A DNA stretch of 64,000 nucleotides from Planococcus wigleyi (GTDB lineage: Bacteria > Bacillota > Bacilli > Bacillales_A > Planococcaceae). The translations under genes and the position numbers were made by a program. Numbering within the stretch: the stretch's first letter is position 1; each line of letters begins with the position of its first letter. This document shows, piece by piece, positions 32,339 through 41,163 of the stretch. The stretch lies in contig NZ_JACSPU010000002.1 in NCBI RefSeq assembly GCF_014836985.1, forward strand, positions 434,001-498,000, written 5' to 3'. Under the pieces are notes generated by a model. It did not search any database. It was not told where the DNA came from and saw only the letters and a program-made list of their open reading frames with translations.

Positions 32339-32896
32339 ATGGTACAGACTGACGTAACATTAGATGCAAAAGGGCTGGCATGCCCAATGCCGATTGTGAA
32401 AACGAAAAAGATGATGAAGACGATGGATTCAGGAAAAGTATTGGAAATCCTTGCAACAGATAAAGGTTCAACAGCTGATCTGCAAGCATGGGCAAAGAGT
32501 TCAGGCCATCAATATATCGGCACTGAAACCGAAGGGGACGTCTTACATCATTTCCTTCGCAAGGATGGAGCAGGAGCTCCGGAAGAAACCATCACTATTC
32601 CAGAAATTTCACTGGCTGATTTCACTCAAAAGGTGGAAGCTGATGAACACATGACAATTTTGGATGTCCGTGAAAAAGATGAATTTGAAGAAGCCCATAT
32701 TCCGGGAGCAATCCATATCCCTCTAGGCGAAGTCGAAGCACGAATGGATGAATTAGCCAAAGAAGATGCAATTTATATCATTTGCCATTCAGGCAGAAGA
32801 AGCGGCATTGCAGGAGATATGATGGCCAAAAATGGTTTTGGCACTTTATACAATGTAGTACCTGGTATGAGCAACTGGACAGGGAAGACAGAGTAA
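32339..32896 (+). CDS. TusA-rhodanese fusion protein (CstA-like)
   Basis: 185 residues in two parts. TusA domain, about 5-75, with Cys15 in [14 protein letters not shown]; rhodanese domain, about 88-183, with Cys149 in [10 protein letters not shown]. Staphylococcal CstA has rhodanese, TusA and rhodanese domains, so this is a shorter relation of the same design, letting sulfur pass between two cysteines within one protein. Start ATG after TAGGGGGA. Flanked by rhodanese and persulfide-dioxygenase-like genes. Confidence 0.88.
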   Translation: MVQTDVTLDAKGLACPMPIVKTKKMMKTMDSGKVLEILATDKGSTADLQAWAKSSGHQYIGTETEGDVLHHFLRKDGAGAPEETITIPEISLADFTQKVEADEHMTILDVREKDEFEEAHIPGAIHIPLGEVEARMDELAKEDAIYIICHSGRRSGIAGDMMAKNGFGTLYNVVPGMSNWTGKTE

Positions 32897-32914
32897 AAAA
32901 ATTTAGAAAAATAT

Positions 32915-32930
32915 ATACCCCTGGAGGTAA
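32915..32930 (+). promoter_or_regulatory. degenerate CstR-operator-like sequence over a ribosome binding site
   Basis: ATACCC-CTGG-AGGTAA: the left half is perfect, the right half is 4 of 6. The right half contains GGAGGT, the ribosome site of the next gene (start 32938). It could be chance, since ATACCCC followed by GGAGGT needs few fixed bases. Confidence 0.35.
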
Positions 32931-32937
32931 TTCTAAT

Positions 32938-34065
32938 ATGACTGTAAAAGCGATGAAAGCAAGTGAAGTAGCAAAGAAAGTAGTGAACAATCAGCCATTG
33001 TTCATTCTGGATGTACGAAATGGAGATGCCTTTGCTGATTGGAAAATCGAAGGCGGGAATATCCAGTATATAAATACACCTTATTTCGATTTATTGGACG
33101 GCGTCGAAGAAGTGGTTTCAGAATTGCCGACAGATAGAGATATCCTGGTAGTCTGTGCAAAAGAAGGCTCTTCCGTCATGGTGGCAGAAATGCTGTCAGA
33201 GGAAGGCGTTGACGTGGCCTATCTTGAAGGCGGCATGAAAGCTTGGAGTGAGCACCTGGAACCAGTGAAAGTCGGTGAATTGCAAGGCGGCGGCGAATTG
33301 TATCAATTTGTTCGTCTTGGCAAGGGATGCCTGTCGTACATGGCCATCTCTGAAGGGGAAGCCGCTATTATTGATGCAACCCGCATGGCAAATATCTTCT
33401 TGGACTTCGCGCAGGAAAAAGGCGCAACGATCAAACATGTATTCGATACACATTTGCATGCGGATCATATTTCCGGTGGCCGTGCAATTGCAGCAGCAAC
33501 AGGGGCAAGCTATTATTTGCCGCCTAAAGATGCAGAAGAAGTAGTGTTCGACTACACAGCTTTGGAGAATGGCTTGGAAGTGGCAATCGGAAGCTCGAAA
33601 ATTGAAATTGAAGCGTTGTATTCACCGGGGCACACGATTGGATCTACATCATTCATCGTAGACCAACAATATTTGATGACAGGTGATATTTTATTCATCG
33701 ACTCTATCGGCAGACCGGACCTTGCCGGCTTGGCTGACGACTGGGTTGGAGATTTAAGGGAATCATTATACACACGTTATCAGAAATTGGCGGATGAGCT
33801 CATTGTATTGCCTGCTCATTTCATGATCATCGAAGAATTGAACGAAGATGGCAGTGTCGCTAAAAAACTGGGCGATCTGTTCAAGGAAAACCACGGCTTG
33901 AATATCGCAGATGAGCAAGAATTTCGAGATATGGTTACCTTGAACTTGCCGCCGCAACCAAATGCTTATCAGGACATCCGCAAAACGAATATGGGAAAGA
34001 TTACTCCTGACGAAGAAGTACAGCGTGAAATGGAAATCGGGCCAAACCGTTGTGCAGTTCGTTAA
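32938..34065 (+). CDS. rhodanese/metallo-beta-lactamase fusion (CstB-like persulfide dioxygenase)
   Basis: 375 residues. N-terminal rhodanese-like domain (about 1-110) with Cys73 in VVCAKEGSS; then a metallo-beta-lactamase domain with HxHxDH (THLHADH, H172, H174, D176, H177), SPGHTIGS and TGDILF, the iron site of ETHE1-type persulfide dioxygenases. It should oxidise low-molecular-weight persulfide to sulfite. Staphylococcal CstB has the opposite order, dioxygenase first and rhodanese last. The C-terminal IGPNRCAVR carries a further cysteine. ATG 32938 after CTGGAGG; the frame upstream runs into the TusA-rhodanese gene and was rejected. Confidence 0.85.
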   Translation: MTVKAMKASEVAKKVVNNQPLFILDVRNGDAFADWKIEGGNIQYINTPYFDLLDGVEEVVSELPTDRDILVVCAKEGSSVMVAEMLSEEGVDVAYLEGGMKAWSEHLEPVKVGELQGGGELYQFVRLGKGCLSYMAISEGEAAIIDATRMANIFLDFAQEKGATIKHVFDTHLHADHISGGRAIAAATGASYYLPPKDAEEVVFDYTALENGLEVAIGSSKIEIEALYSPGHTIGSTSFIVDQQYLMTGDILFIDSIGRPDLAGLADDWVGDLRESLYTRYQKLADELIVLPAHFMIIEELNEDGSVAKKLGDLFKENHGLNIADEQEFRDMVTLNLPPQPNAYQDIRKTNMGKITPDEEVQREMEIGPNRCAVR

Positions 34066-34215
34066 GCAACGATTTATGGCAATCGATATTCCGCAAAACA
34101 GCTGGCTTGCCTGGTGGCCTGTGTTGCTTTGCTTCATATTCAAGTGGCAGCTAAGCACCGAATCTTATAGAGAAAGAAACTTAACATTAAATAAAACCCA
34201 AAAGGAGAGATTTTG

Positions 34216-34443
34216 ATGAACGCAGATAAAGTATTAGACGCAAAAGGGCTGGCATGCCCGATGCCGATCGTAAAAACAAGAAAAGAAATGAAGGAAATGG
34301 AAAGTGGGCAGGTTCTTGAAATCCTGGCAACCGACACAGGCGCAAAGGCGGATCTGGTTGCATGGGCAAAATCAGGTGGACATGAGCTGCTGGATTCGCA
34401 GGAAAATGGCGATGTCTTTACATTCTGGATCAAGAAAGGCTAA
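34216..34443 (+). CDS. TusA-family sulfur carrier
   Basis: 75-residue TusA. Cys14 in [16 protein letters not shown] is the sulfur-carrying residue. It is nearly identical in its first 30 residues to the TusA domain of the fusion at 32339-32896, so one likely arose from the other by local duplication. ATG 34216 after AAAGGAGAG. It lies 150 bases after the dioxygenase gene, with no terminator seen between. Confidence 0.88.
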   Translation: MNADKVLDAKGLACPMPIVKTRKEMKEMESGQVLEILATDTGAKADLVAWAKSGGHELLDSQENGDVFTFWIKKG

Positions 34444-34502
34444 GAGCCGGATTAAAGGGCATCGCCATGATGTCCTTTTCCCTTTTAGAGAGGTGAAAAG
34501 AA

Positions 34503-35279
34503 ATGAGTCTGGACTTTATGATTGTCATTTTTCTCATTGGTTTTGTAGGTTCCTTCATCTCCGGAATGGTAGGAATCGGCGGTTCGATCATCAAGTATCC
34601 GATGCTGCTCTATATACCGGTGATGCTGGGCTTTACTGCATTCAGCGCACACGAAGTTTCGGGCATCAGTGCCATCCAAGTCTTTTTCGCGACCATTGCG
34701 GGGGTTTGGGCCTACCGTGGCAGCGGTTATTTAAATAAAACCTTAATCGCTTATATGGGGGGCGCCATTTTAGTGGGCAGTTTCATCGGCGGCTATGGTT
34801 CGACTTTGCTGTCTGAGCAGGCCATCAATATTGTCTATGCAGGATTGGCCACCATTGCAGTCGTGATGATGTTCATGCCGAAAAAAGGCGTCGATGACAT
34901 CCCGCTTGACCAAGTGTCTTTCAATAAATGGCTGGCAGCAGGATTGGCGTTTATCGTCGGTATTGCCGCTGGAATTGTGGGGGCGGCTGGGGCCTTCATC
35001 CTTGTGCCTATCATGCTTGTTGTCTTAAAAATTCCAACTCGAATGACAATTGCGACGTCGCTTGCGATTACGTTTTTGTCATCCATTGGTTCGACAGTCG
35101 GCAAAATCGTTACGGATCAGATCCTTTATGGACCGGCAGCTGTCATGATTGTTGCAAGCATACTCGCAGCACCCCTTGGAGCGAAGCTGGGACAAAAAAT
35201 GAACACCAAGTATCTACAGTGGATTTTGGCCTTGCTGATTTTAGGCACAGCCATTAAAATTTGGACAGATATCCTGTAA
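34503..35279 (+). CDS. TauE/SafE-family (TSUP) sulfite or sulfur-compound exporter
   Basis: 258-residue membrane protein with about eight helices in the two-fold repeat of the TSUP family: [24 protein letters not shown] and [25 protein letters not shown] are the paired signatures. Placed last in the operon, it likely exports sulfite made by the dioxygenase; import of a sulfur compound is the alternative. ATG after GAGAGGTGAAAAG. Terminator follows. Confidence 0.85.
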   Translation: MSLDFMIVIFLIGFVGSFISGMVGIGGSIIKYPMLLYIPVMLGFTAFSAHEVSGISAIQVFFATIAGVWAYRGSGYLNKTLIAYMGGAILVGSFIGGYGSTLLSEQAINIVYAGLATIAVVMMFMPKKGVDDIPLDQVSFNKWLAAGLAFIVGIAAGIVGAAGAFILVPIMLVVLKIPTRMTIATSLAITFLSSIGSTVGKIVTDQILYGPAAVMIVASILAAPLGAKLGQKMNTKYLQWILALLILGTAIKIWTDIL

Positions 35280-35282
35280 TGC

Positions 35283-35320
35283 AAAAGAGAGGGCGCCCTT
35301 TAAAGGCGTCCTCTCTTTTT
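35283..35320. terminator. terminator after the sulfur operon
   Basis: AAAAGAGAGGGCGCC and GGCGTCCTCTCTTTTT around CTTTAAA, also usable by the converging gene. Confidence 0.88.
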
Positions 35321-35323
35321 CGA

Positions 35324-35998
35324 TCAGTCGATGCTTTTGGAACTTATTTTCTCGATTCGGTCCGATGGATAGGTATAATTGCCGGTCCGTTCGATTTGAG
35401 CCACTTCATACATAGCGAGCGCGACGTCCCTTGCTTCGACAGGTTTGTATTTCTTCATTTTCCCTTTCAACAATTTGCTGATGGCGGGGCTTAAGACAGT
35501 TGCGGCTTTTTCGCCTAAGCGGAATTCCTGGCGATCGCCGAGCAATAAAGAAGGCTGGAAAATATGAAGAGCAGTCAAACCGATTTTCTTCAAACGCACT
35601 TGAAGTTGTCCCTTGGTGCGGCTGTAGAAGACTTTTGACTCCGCATCCGCTCCTAAAGCCGTAATGATCAGAAAGTTCTTCACCTGCTGTGACTTTGCCA
35701 ATTCAGCCATCTTCAATGGATACTCATAATCGACTTTTTTGAATGCATCCTGTGAACCTGCTTTTTTAATGGTGGTGCCAAGGCAGCAATAGACATCATC
35801 CACATCAAAGTGATGGGCATAGTCGTCCAGGCTATCAAAATCTGTGGCCACTTGTTCTAATTTTTCATGGGTTATGTCCAGTGGACGGCGAACCAGAATT
35901 TTCACTTCTTTGTAATGAGGGCTGTCTAAAAGGATATGGAGCAATTCGTTACCGACCAGTCCGCTTGCACCTGCCAGTAAAGCAGTTTTGTTAGTCAT
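35324..35998 (-). CDS. NAD(P)H-binding oxidoreductase (atypical SDR, YraM/HTATIP2-like)
   Basis: 224 residues; Rossmann motif LLAGASGLVGNELLHILL at the N terminus, CCLGTTIKKAGSQDAFKKVDYEY and ITALGADAESKVFYSRTKGQLE-type block, where Y-S-R-x-K replaces the SDR YxxxK. Function unknown; relatives are annotated as oxidoreductases. ATG 35998 follows AAAGGAG; the longer frame to 36166 overlaps the divergent topoisomerase gene. Confidence 0.8.
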   Translation of the reverse strand: MTNKTALLAGASGLVGNELLHILLDSPHYKEVKILVRRPLDITHEKLEQVATDFDSLDDYAHHFDVDDVYCCLGTTIKKAGSQDAFKKVDYEYPLKMAELAKSQQVKNFLIITALGADAESKVFYSRTKGQLQVRLKKIGLTALHIFQPSLLLGDRQEFRLGEKAATVLSPAISKLLKGKMKKYKPVEARDVALAMYEVAQIERTGNYTYPSDRIEKISSKSID

Positions 35999-36135
35999 AG
36001 TGAACGACTCCTTTTTCAATGTGTTCTTTCTGTTAGAACCTACTATACCCCAATTTGCATGGAATTGTCTTTTTGCTTTTATTCTTTGGCTGAAGCAGTA
36101 CAATAAGAATAAGACCGAAGGGGAGGAAGAAGTGC

Positions 36136-38244
36136 ATGAAACCAGTGATCGTCGCTGAAAAACCAAGCCAGGCCAAAGCCTATGCCGAAGCGTTCAAGAG
36201 CGTGAAACGCGATGGCTATATTGAAGTCGCTCCCGATGCGATTTTTCCGGAAGGCGCCTATATCACTTGGGGAATCGGACACCTTGTGGAACTGAAAGAA
36301 CCGAAGGCCTATGATCCGAAATGGGCCAGATGGTCGCTGGCTGCGTTGCCGATTTTGCCGGATACCTACCAGTTTCAAGTGGCAAGAGGCAAAGCCCAGC
36401 AATTTGGCATCATCAAAAAATTAATTTTTCAAACCGATACGGTCATCAACGCTTGTGATGTTGACCGGGAAGGATCCAATATATTCTATAGCATCTACTA
36501 CCAGACGGGTGCAAAAAATAAAAAGATTAAACGATTGTGGATCAACTCGCTGGAAGCTGATGAAGTACGGAAAGGTTTCCAGGAATTGCGCGATAACCAG
36601 CAGGACCTGCTATTGTACCAGGAAGCCAAAGCGCGTCAGATCAGTGATTGGCTGGTGGGGATGAACGGATCCCGCCTGTATTCCTTATTGCTTCAGGAAA
36701 AAGGAATACGTGAAGTATTTGCGATTGGGCGTGTCCAGACGCCGACTGTATTTCTGATCTATCAGCGGGAAAAAGAAATTGAAGCATTTGTGCCGGAGCC
36801 TTTCTATGAAATTGAAGGCATATTCGATGCGGAAAAAGGCCGCTACAAAGGCAAGGCGAAGTTGCGGGCCAAAGAACGGAAAGAAGCGGAAGAGCTTTTG
36901 GCTAAACATACGATTGCTGCAAAAGAAGAAGGCGTTGTCACACAGGTGAAAACCACGGAAAAGCGTACACCGCCGCCACAGCTCCATTCTTTATCAACGT
37001 TGCAGGCAGCAGCCAACCGGAAGTGGAAATACAGTCCGGCGAAGGTATTGTCTGTCATGCAGGGCCTATACGAAAAAAAACTTGTCAGTTACCCAAGAAC
37101 CGATACCCAGCATATTACGCCGGGCGAGTTCAGCTATTTGGCAGGGCAAGTTGAAAAGTATCAGAAGCTGATTGATATGCCTTTTCCGATCGCCTCCAAA
37201 GCACCGAAAAAGCGTTTTGTGGACAGCTCCAAAGTCCAGGAGCATTATGCCATCATTCCAACGAAAACCATACCGACAGCCAGAAAACTGGAAGGATTGG
37301 CGAAAGACGAACGCAATCTGTATGAAGAAGTTCTGCGGACGACGTTAGCGATGTTCCATAAAGATTACCGCTATGCTGAAACAAAAGTGACAACGGATGT
37401 TAAAGGGCTGGCATTTTTCACAACCGGCAAAACCGAACTCGAAAAAGGGTGGAAAGAGCTTTTCCCTCCTGCCAAAGAAGCAAAGGCAGAACCGTCTTTG
37501 CCCGAACTGAGGGAACAGGAACGGGTGAAAAGCAAAGTTGATATAAAAGAAGGCATGACAATGCCGCCAAAGCCTTATACAGAAGGCCAATTGATTGCCA
37601 TGATGAAAACTTGCGGAAAATTTGTAGAGGATGTCGAAGATACGGAGATCCTTAAAGAAATTGAAGGGTTGGGAACGGAAGCGACAAGAAGCGGAATCAT
37701 TGAAACGATCAAGCGGCATGAATATATTTCGGTCTCTAAAAATATCGTTTCAATTACGGAAAAAGGTCGAATCCTATGCCAGTCTATTGAAGGAAATTTA
37801 TTGTCCAGTCCGTCGATGACTGCGAAATGGGAGACGTATTTAAAGAAAATCGGCAGAGGCGAAGGGTCAGCTGAAGTTTTTCTGGCCACCATCGGCAAAT
37901 TTATCCAGAAACTGCTTGATGAAGTGCCAGGGCAAATGCAGAAAAACGGGTTGCCGGCACAGCTGGCGATGCCGAACGCCAAAGACGAAATTGCCCCTTG
38001 CCCAAGATGCAAAACAGGCATGATCGTCTCGAGAAGAGGCTCTTACAACTGCACGGAACACGCCAATGGATGCAAGCAATCGTTTCCAGCAATTTTCCTG
38101 AAGAAACGATTGACCGCTAAACAGATTGAATATCTATGCACGAAAGGCAAGACGCCTGTCATTAAAGGTTTTGTTTCAAAAAATGGCAAAAAGTTCAACG
38201 CCAAGCTGGTGTTGGAAGACGGTAAATTGAAAATGGAGTTTTAA
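36136..38244 (+). CDS. type IA DNA topoisomerase (TopB-like, divergent)
   Basis: 702-residue type IA topoisomerase. Toprim domain at the N terminus (IVAEKPSQAKAYAEAF, GHLVELKEP, CDVDREGSNIF), active-site tyrosine in KLVSYPRTDT, GRVQTPTVFLIYQRE, and a C-terminal zinc-ribbon-like part (CPRCKTG, CTEHANGC). It relaxes or decatenates DNA through single-strand passage. The toprim block reads DREGS instead of the usual DREGE, and overall it is unlike the standard Bacillus TopB I remember, closer to the accessory type IA enzymes of Gram-positive plasmids and chromosomes. ATG after GGGGAGGAAG. No mobile-element genes are near. Confidence 0.85.
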   Translation: MKPVIVAEKPSQAKAYAEAFKSVKRDGYIEVAPDAIFPEGAYITWGIGHLVELKEPKAYDPKWARWSLAALPILPDTYQFQVARGKAQQFGIIKKLIFQTDTVINACDVDREGSNIFYSIYYQTGAKNKKIKRLWINSLEADEVRKGFQELRDNQQDLLLYQEAKARQISDWLVGMNGSRLYSLLLQEKGIREVFAIGRVQTPTVFLIYQREKEIEAFVPEPFYEIEGIFDAEKGRYKGKAKLRAKERKEAEELLAKHTIAAKEEGVVTQVKTTEKRTPPPQLHSLSTLQAAANRKWKYSPAKVLSVMQGLYEKKLVSYPRTDTQHITPGEFSYLAGQVEKYQKLIDMPFPIASKAPKKRFVDSSKVQEHYAIIPTKTIPTARKLEGLAKDERNLYEEVLRTTLAMFHKDYRYAETKVTTDVKGLAFFTTGKTELEKGWKELFPPAKEAKAEPSLPELREQERVKSKVDIKEGMTMPPKPYTEGQLIAMMKTCGKFVEDVEDTEILKEIEGLGTEATRSGIIETIKRHEYISVSKNIVSITEKGRILCQSIEGNLLSSPSMTAKWETYLKKIGRGEGSAEVFLATIGKFIQKLLDEVPGQMQKNGLPAQLAMPNAKDEIAPCPRCKTGMIVSRRGSYNCTEHANGCKQSFPAIFLKKRLTAKQIEYLCTKGKTPVIKGFVSKNGKKFNAKLVLEDGKLKMEF

Positions 38245-38360
38245 GCAGGCAAGCGGATTTGCGAAAGGGCCAAAAGCCTGATTGGTTGCAATGGTTCTAG
38301 TCTTTCTTTGATAATGAAAGTGAAGATAAAGCACAATGTCCAGAGGAAAGGGAGTTTCGC

Positions 38361-39566
38361 ATGAAGTATAATTTTGATGAAATCGTCAACAGAAGAGGCA
38401 CTTATTCCATGAAGTGGGATGGAGGAGAGCTGATCAAACAATTCGGGCTTACAGAAAGATATGACGAAGACACCATTCCGTTGTTCACCGCTGATATGGA
38501 TTTGCCGGTTCCCCAGCCATTGGTGGAGGCATTGCATAAAACAGTAGATCATCGAATCTACGGTTACTCTGTCTTTCCGGATGAATACTTTGAGGCCATC
38601 CAATCCTGGCTGAAGAAACGGCATGGCTGGAAAGTCGAAAAAGAACAAATCGTCTATAGTCCGGGAACTGTGCACGCGTTGAATATTGCGGTTAAGGCAT
38701 TTACAAATGTGGAAGACGGCATCATCATCCAACGTCCTGTTTATCCTCCGTTCACTTCGGTGATTGAAGGAAACGGCCGGAAAGTAGTCAATAACGCATT
38801 GAAACAAGAAGCTGATGGCTATTATTCCATCGATTTCGAGGATTTTGAAGCCAAAGCAAAGGATGACCATACGACAATGTTTATTCTCTGCAATCCACAT
38901 AATCCTACAGGCAGACTGTTTAATGAAGAAGAGTTGAAAAAAATGGCGGCCATCTGCCATGAAAATAATGTATTGATTGTAGCGGATGAAATCCACGGAG
39001 ACTTGCTGCGCCGTGGCAAGGAATTTATTCCGATGGCAAAAATAGCTGACCATACGGACCATATCATCACCTGTACCGCCATCAATAAAACATTCAATGT
39101 AGCGGGACTGCACTGCACCAACGTCATTATTTCCGATGAAGAGCTGCGGACTAAATTCGCTACTGAAATGGGCATGCAATTGGCGTCTCCATTCGCCATC
39201 TCCGCTTTGATTGCGGTTTACAACGAAGGTGAAGATTGGCTTGAGCAGTTGAAAGACTATGTCGATGGGACAATGGCATATATCAAGGAGTTTTTAGCTG
39301 AAAAGATGCCTGAAGTGAAAGTGGCCATTCCGGAAGGCACGTACATCATGTGGCTGGATTTCAGCGGCTATGGCATTTCAGCGAAAGAAATTCACGACCG
39401 CATCTACAATAAAGCCAATGTTTTATTGGAAGACGGCAGTATGTTTGGTGAAGAAGGGGAATTCTATCAACGAATCTGTACGCCTTCCCCGCGGCCGCTC
39501 ATTCAAGAAGCATTGGAAAGAATCGCTAAAGAATTCGAAGACCTATCCGGAAAAGGCAACAAATAA
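38361..39566 (+). CDS. patB: PatB/MalY-type cystathionine beta-lyase (PLP)
   Basis: 401-residue fold-type I PLP enzyme: N-terminal FDEIVNRRGTYSMKWD and FTADMDLPVPQPLVEAL are PatB hallmarks; CNPHNPTGR and ADEIHGDLL bind PLP, and the Schiff-base lysine is in AINKTFNVAGLH. PatB cleaves cystathionine and other cysteine S-conjugates, giving homocysteine, pyruvate and ammonia. ATG after GAAAGGGAG. Monocistronic. Aminotransferase activity is a less likely alternative. Confidence 0.85.
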   Translation: MKYNFDEIVNRRGTYSMKWDGGELIKQFGLTERYDEDTIPLFTADMDLPVPQPLVEALHKTVDHRIYGYSVFPDEYFEAIQSWLKKRHGWKVEKEQIVYSPGTVHALNIAVKAFTNVEDGIIIQRPVYPPFTSVIEGNGRKVVNNALKQEADGYYSIDFEDFEAKAKDDHTTMFILCNPHNPTGRLFNEEELKKMAAICHENNVLIVADEIHGDLLRRGKEFIPMAKIADHTDHIITCTAINKTFNVAGLHCTNVIISDEELRTKFATEMGMQLASPFAISALIAVYNEGEDWLEQLKDYVDGTMAYIKEFLAEKMPEVKVAIPEGTYIMWLDFSGYGISAKEIHDRIYNKANVLLEDGSMFGEEGEFYQRICTPSPRPLIQEALERIAKEFEDLSGKGNK

Positions 39567-39608
39567 AACGGATTTCTGAATTTACACTCAATTGAATATG
39601 CTGATAAC

Positions 39609-39812
39609 TTTACCTTGGATAAGAAGTCTAGTATAATAAAAACACTTGGAAAACAAATAGTGTTTCCGACTTTGCACACAATTTCTCTGCCCATTCTATT
39701 GCTTACTTACACATTTGGTAATTTCATATGATGGTTAAATATTTCAGACAATAGAGCTGATATAAAAGCCGAAAAGAATCCTTTGAAAAAGGGGGTTCTT
39801 TTCGGCTTTTTC
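39609..39812 (+). promoter_or_regulatory. promoter, leader and strong terminator upstream of a small gene
   Basis: TTTACC (39609-39614), 17 bases, TATAAT (39632-39637). A leader of about 120 bases then reaches AAAAGCCGAAAAGAATCC / GGGTTCTTTTCGGCTTTTTC (39764-39812), an 18-bp intrinsic terminator. The ribosome site and ATG of the next gene follow within 30 bases. It may be a small RNA, an attenuator, or a promoter followed by the terminator of the patB gene. A 7-bp inverted repeat AAACACT/AGTGTTT lies early in the leader. Confidence 0.45.
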
Positions 39813-39841
39813 TATTTCTGAAAAAGAAAGGAATGAATGGT

Positions 39842-40036
39842 ATGTATTATTTCATTGACCATAAGAAAAAGCAGATTCACCAACGGCAATTTGCCGGCGA
39901 TCGTTGTGGTTTCGTAGAAACACCTGTGGAAAAAAGAGAATTTACGGATGAGGTCGAATATATTGAGCAGCTGGAAGAAAAAAACTCTTATGAATTTTGC
40001 CCCTATTGCCAATCAGCTCAAACCATCAGCAGCTAG
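39842..40036 (+). CDS. small cysteine-containing protein of unknown function
   Basis: 64 residues, soluble and charged, with Cys22 (DRCGF) and a CPYC pair (Cys53, Cys56) near the C terminus. That could bind zinc or act as a redox pair. I do not recognise the family. ATG 39842 was chosen because AGAAAGGA lies nine bases upstream; ATG 39833 abuts it. It follows the leader terminator described at 39609-39812. Confidence 0.55.
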   Translation: MYYFIDHKKKQIHQRQFAGDRCGFVETPVEKREFTDEVEYIEQLEEKNSYEFCPYCQSAQTISS

Positions 40037-40095
40037 AAATAATTTTTAGAGAGCCAAAGTTGCTGTGCCAGCTGGTCAGGCTCCTTATAAAAAAA

Positions 40096-40135
40096 GACTA
40101 TAGACAGCTCGAACCCTTCGAGTTTGTCTCTAGTC
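40096..40135 (-). terminator. terminator of the - strand DUF2294 gene
   Basis: GACTATAGACAGCTCGAA and TTCGAGTTTGTCTCTAGTC pair with one mismatch and one bulge; read on the - strand the hairpin is followed by CTTTTTTTA. Confidence 0.65.
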
Positions 40136-40138
40136 AGC

Positions 40139-40167
40139 AAAGCCGGCTGAACAGCTGGCTTTTTTTA
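40139..40167 (+). terminator. terminator of the + strand small gene
   Basis: AAAGCCGGCTG and CAGCTGGCTTTTTTT, facing the DUF2294 gene. Confidence 0.7.
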
Positions 40168-40860
40168 TTTAGGCGTTTCCAGCAACAGCACAATATACCC
40201 TTTATCCGTTATGAAATTCCAGTCAAGGAATACCTCCATAATGGGTTGCCCTAAGATGGCTTCAATCTGGGTCTGCAAAATCAATCGGCGTTCCAACGGC
40301 CGCTTAACCAATTTCAATTCTTCAATAAAGCCGCCTTTGATCAGCTCTTTTTCGATTTCCACAAAAATTCCCGAGCGCTCAATCAATAATGTTCGCTTAT
40401 TCAACCAATACAGTTCAGTGGACTCAGGTGTTTTTTGTGCTTTACGGCTGGCTTCCATGACTTCCTCACGAATATTCTCCACTTGAATGTCCGAATCCCA
40501 TTCAAAATCAGCTGCAGGCGTCTTATCAGGCATAATCGCCAAAATCATGCCTGTTTGATCATCTAAATTCCAGTCTGCATAGACATCTTCAATATCGATT
40601 TTGCCGATCTTCCATAATTCCAATTTGATATCGGAGACCAGTTGATTCATCAGAAGGTCACGTGTTTCCAACACTCTTCGGTGCTCTTGCTGCTTCATTA
40701 GGATCTTTTCAGAGGGAGCCAAAAATCCACGAAGATGTATGGTAATAAAAGGAGGCTTGACTGTTACGAAGACTGATGTTGGGCCTTTTCCAAAATGATC
40801 ACGCAGCAAAGTGGAAATATAACTGCCGACTTCAGTGTGGATTGTTTTTTCATTTGGCAT
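40165..40860 (-). CDS. tandem DUF2294 protein
   Basis: 231 residues built from two DUF2294 copies (about 5-112 and 118-230). The end blocks match each other: IEDVYADWNLDDQTGMILAI (about 90-109) and IMEVFLDWNFITDKGYIVLL (about 207-226). Single-domain DUF2294 proteins are about 115 residues; a double one is a known but less usual form. Function unknown. ATG 40860 after AAGGAGAG. Confidence 0.8.
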   Translation of the reverse strand: MPNEKTIHTEVGSYISTLLRDHFGKGPTSVFVTVKPPFITIHLRGFLAPSEKILMKQQEHRRVLETRDLLMNQLVSDIKLELWKIGKIDIEDVYADWNLDDQTGMILAIMPDKTPAADFEWDSDIQVENIREEVMEASRKAQKTPESTELYWLNKRTLLIERSGIFVEIEKELIKGGFIEELKLVKRPLERRLILQTQIEAILGQPIMEVFLDWNFITDKGYIVLLLETPK

Positions 40861-41163
40861 AATCTGCTCTCCTTTTAATCGTAGGTAAGACCGAGTTGGC
40901 CCTGGCGGTTAATTGGTTTCATTATACGGGATTCATCAGATTTATTAAAGAAATCGGATAGCAATAGCGGAATTACGCTGAATTTGATTGTGTGACAAGC
41001 TGATATAAAGGTTGTAGATTTTTTGGTCTTATTGGCTCATGATTTTGGTTTTCTTATTGCGGTGATTGTTTTAGGCCTACAGAATAAGGGTATTATTTGG
41101 AAAAAGCTGAAATCTATGCTTATGAGTTCTCAAAAAGCCGATTTAATGAGAAAGGAGGATTCC
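40861..41163. other. divergent spacer of about 300 bases
   Basis: Between the DUF2294 and DUF2243 genes. The only clear signal is the SigB-type promoter at 41068-41093. An open frame reads through from 41023 into the DUF2243 gene but lacks a ribosome site. Confidence 0.6.
41068..41093 (+). promoter_or_regulatory. SigB-type promoter of the DUF2243 gene
   Basis: GTTTTA, 14 bases, GGGTAT: 5 of 6 at the -35 and a perfect -10 for SigB. About 70 bases before the start codon. Confidence 0.7.

Noticed and set aside
32339-34443. Calling the genes true cstA and cstB
   Set aside because: Domain composition and order differ from the staphylococcal proteins; only 'like' is justified.
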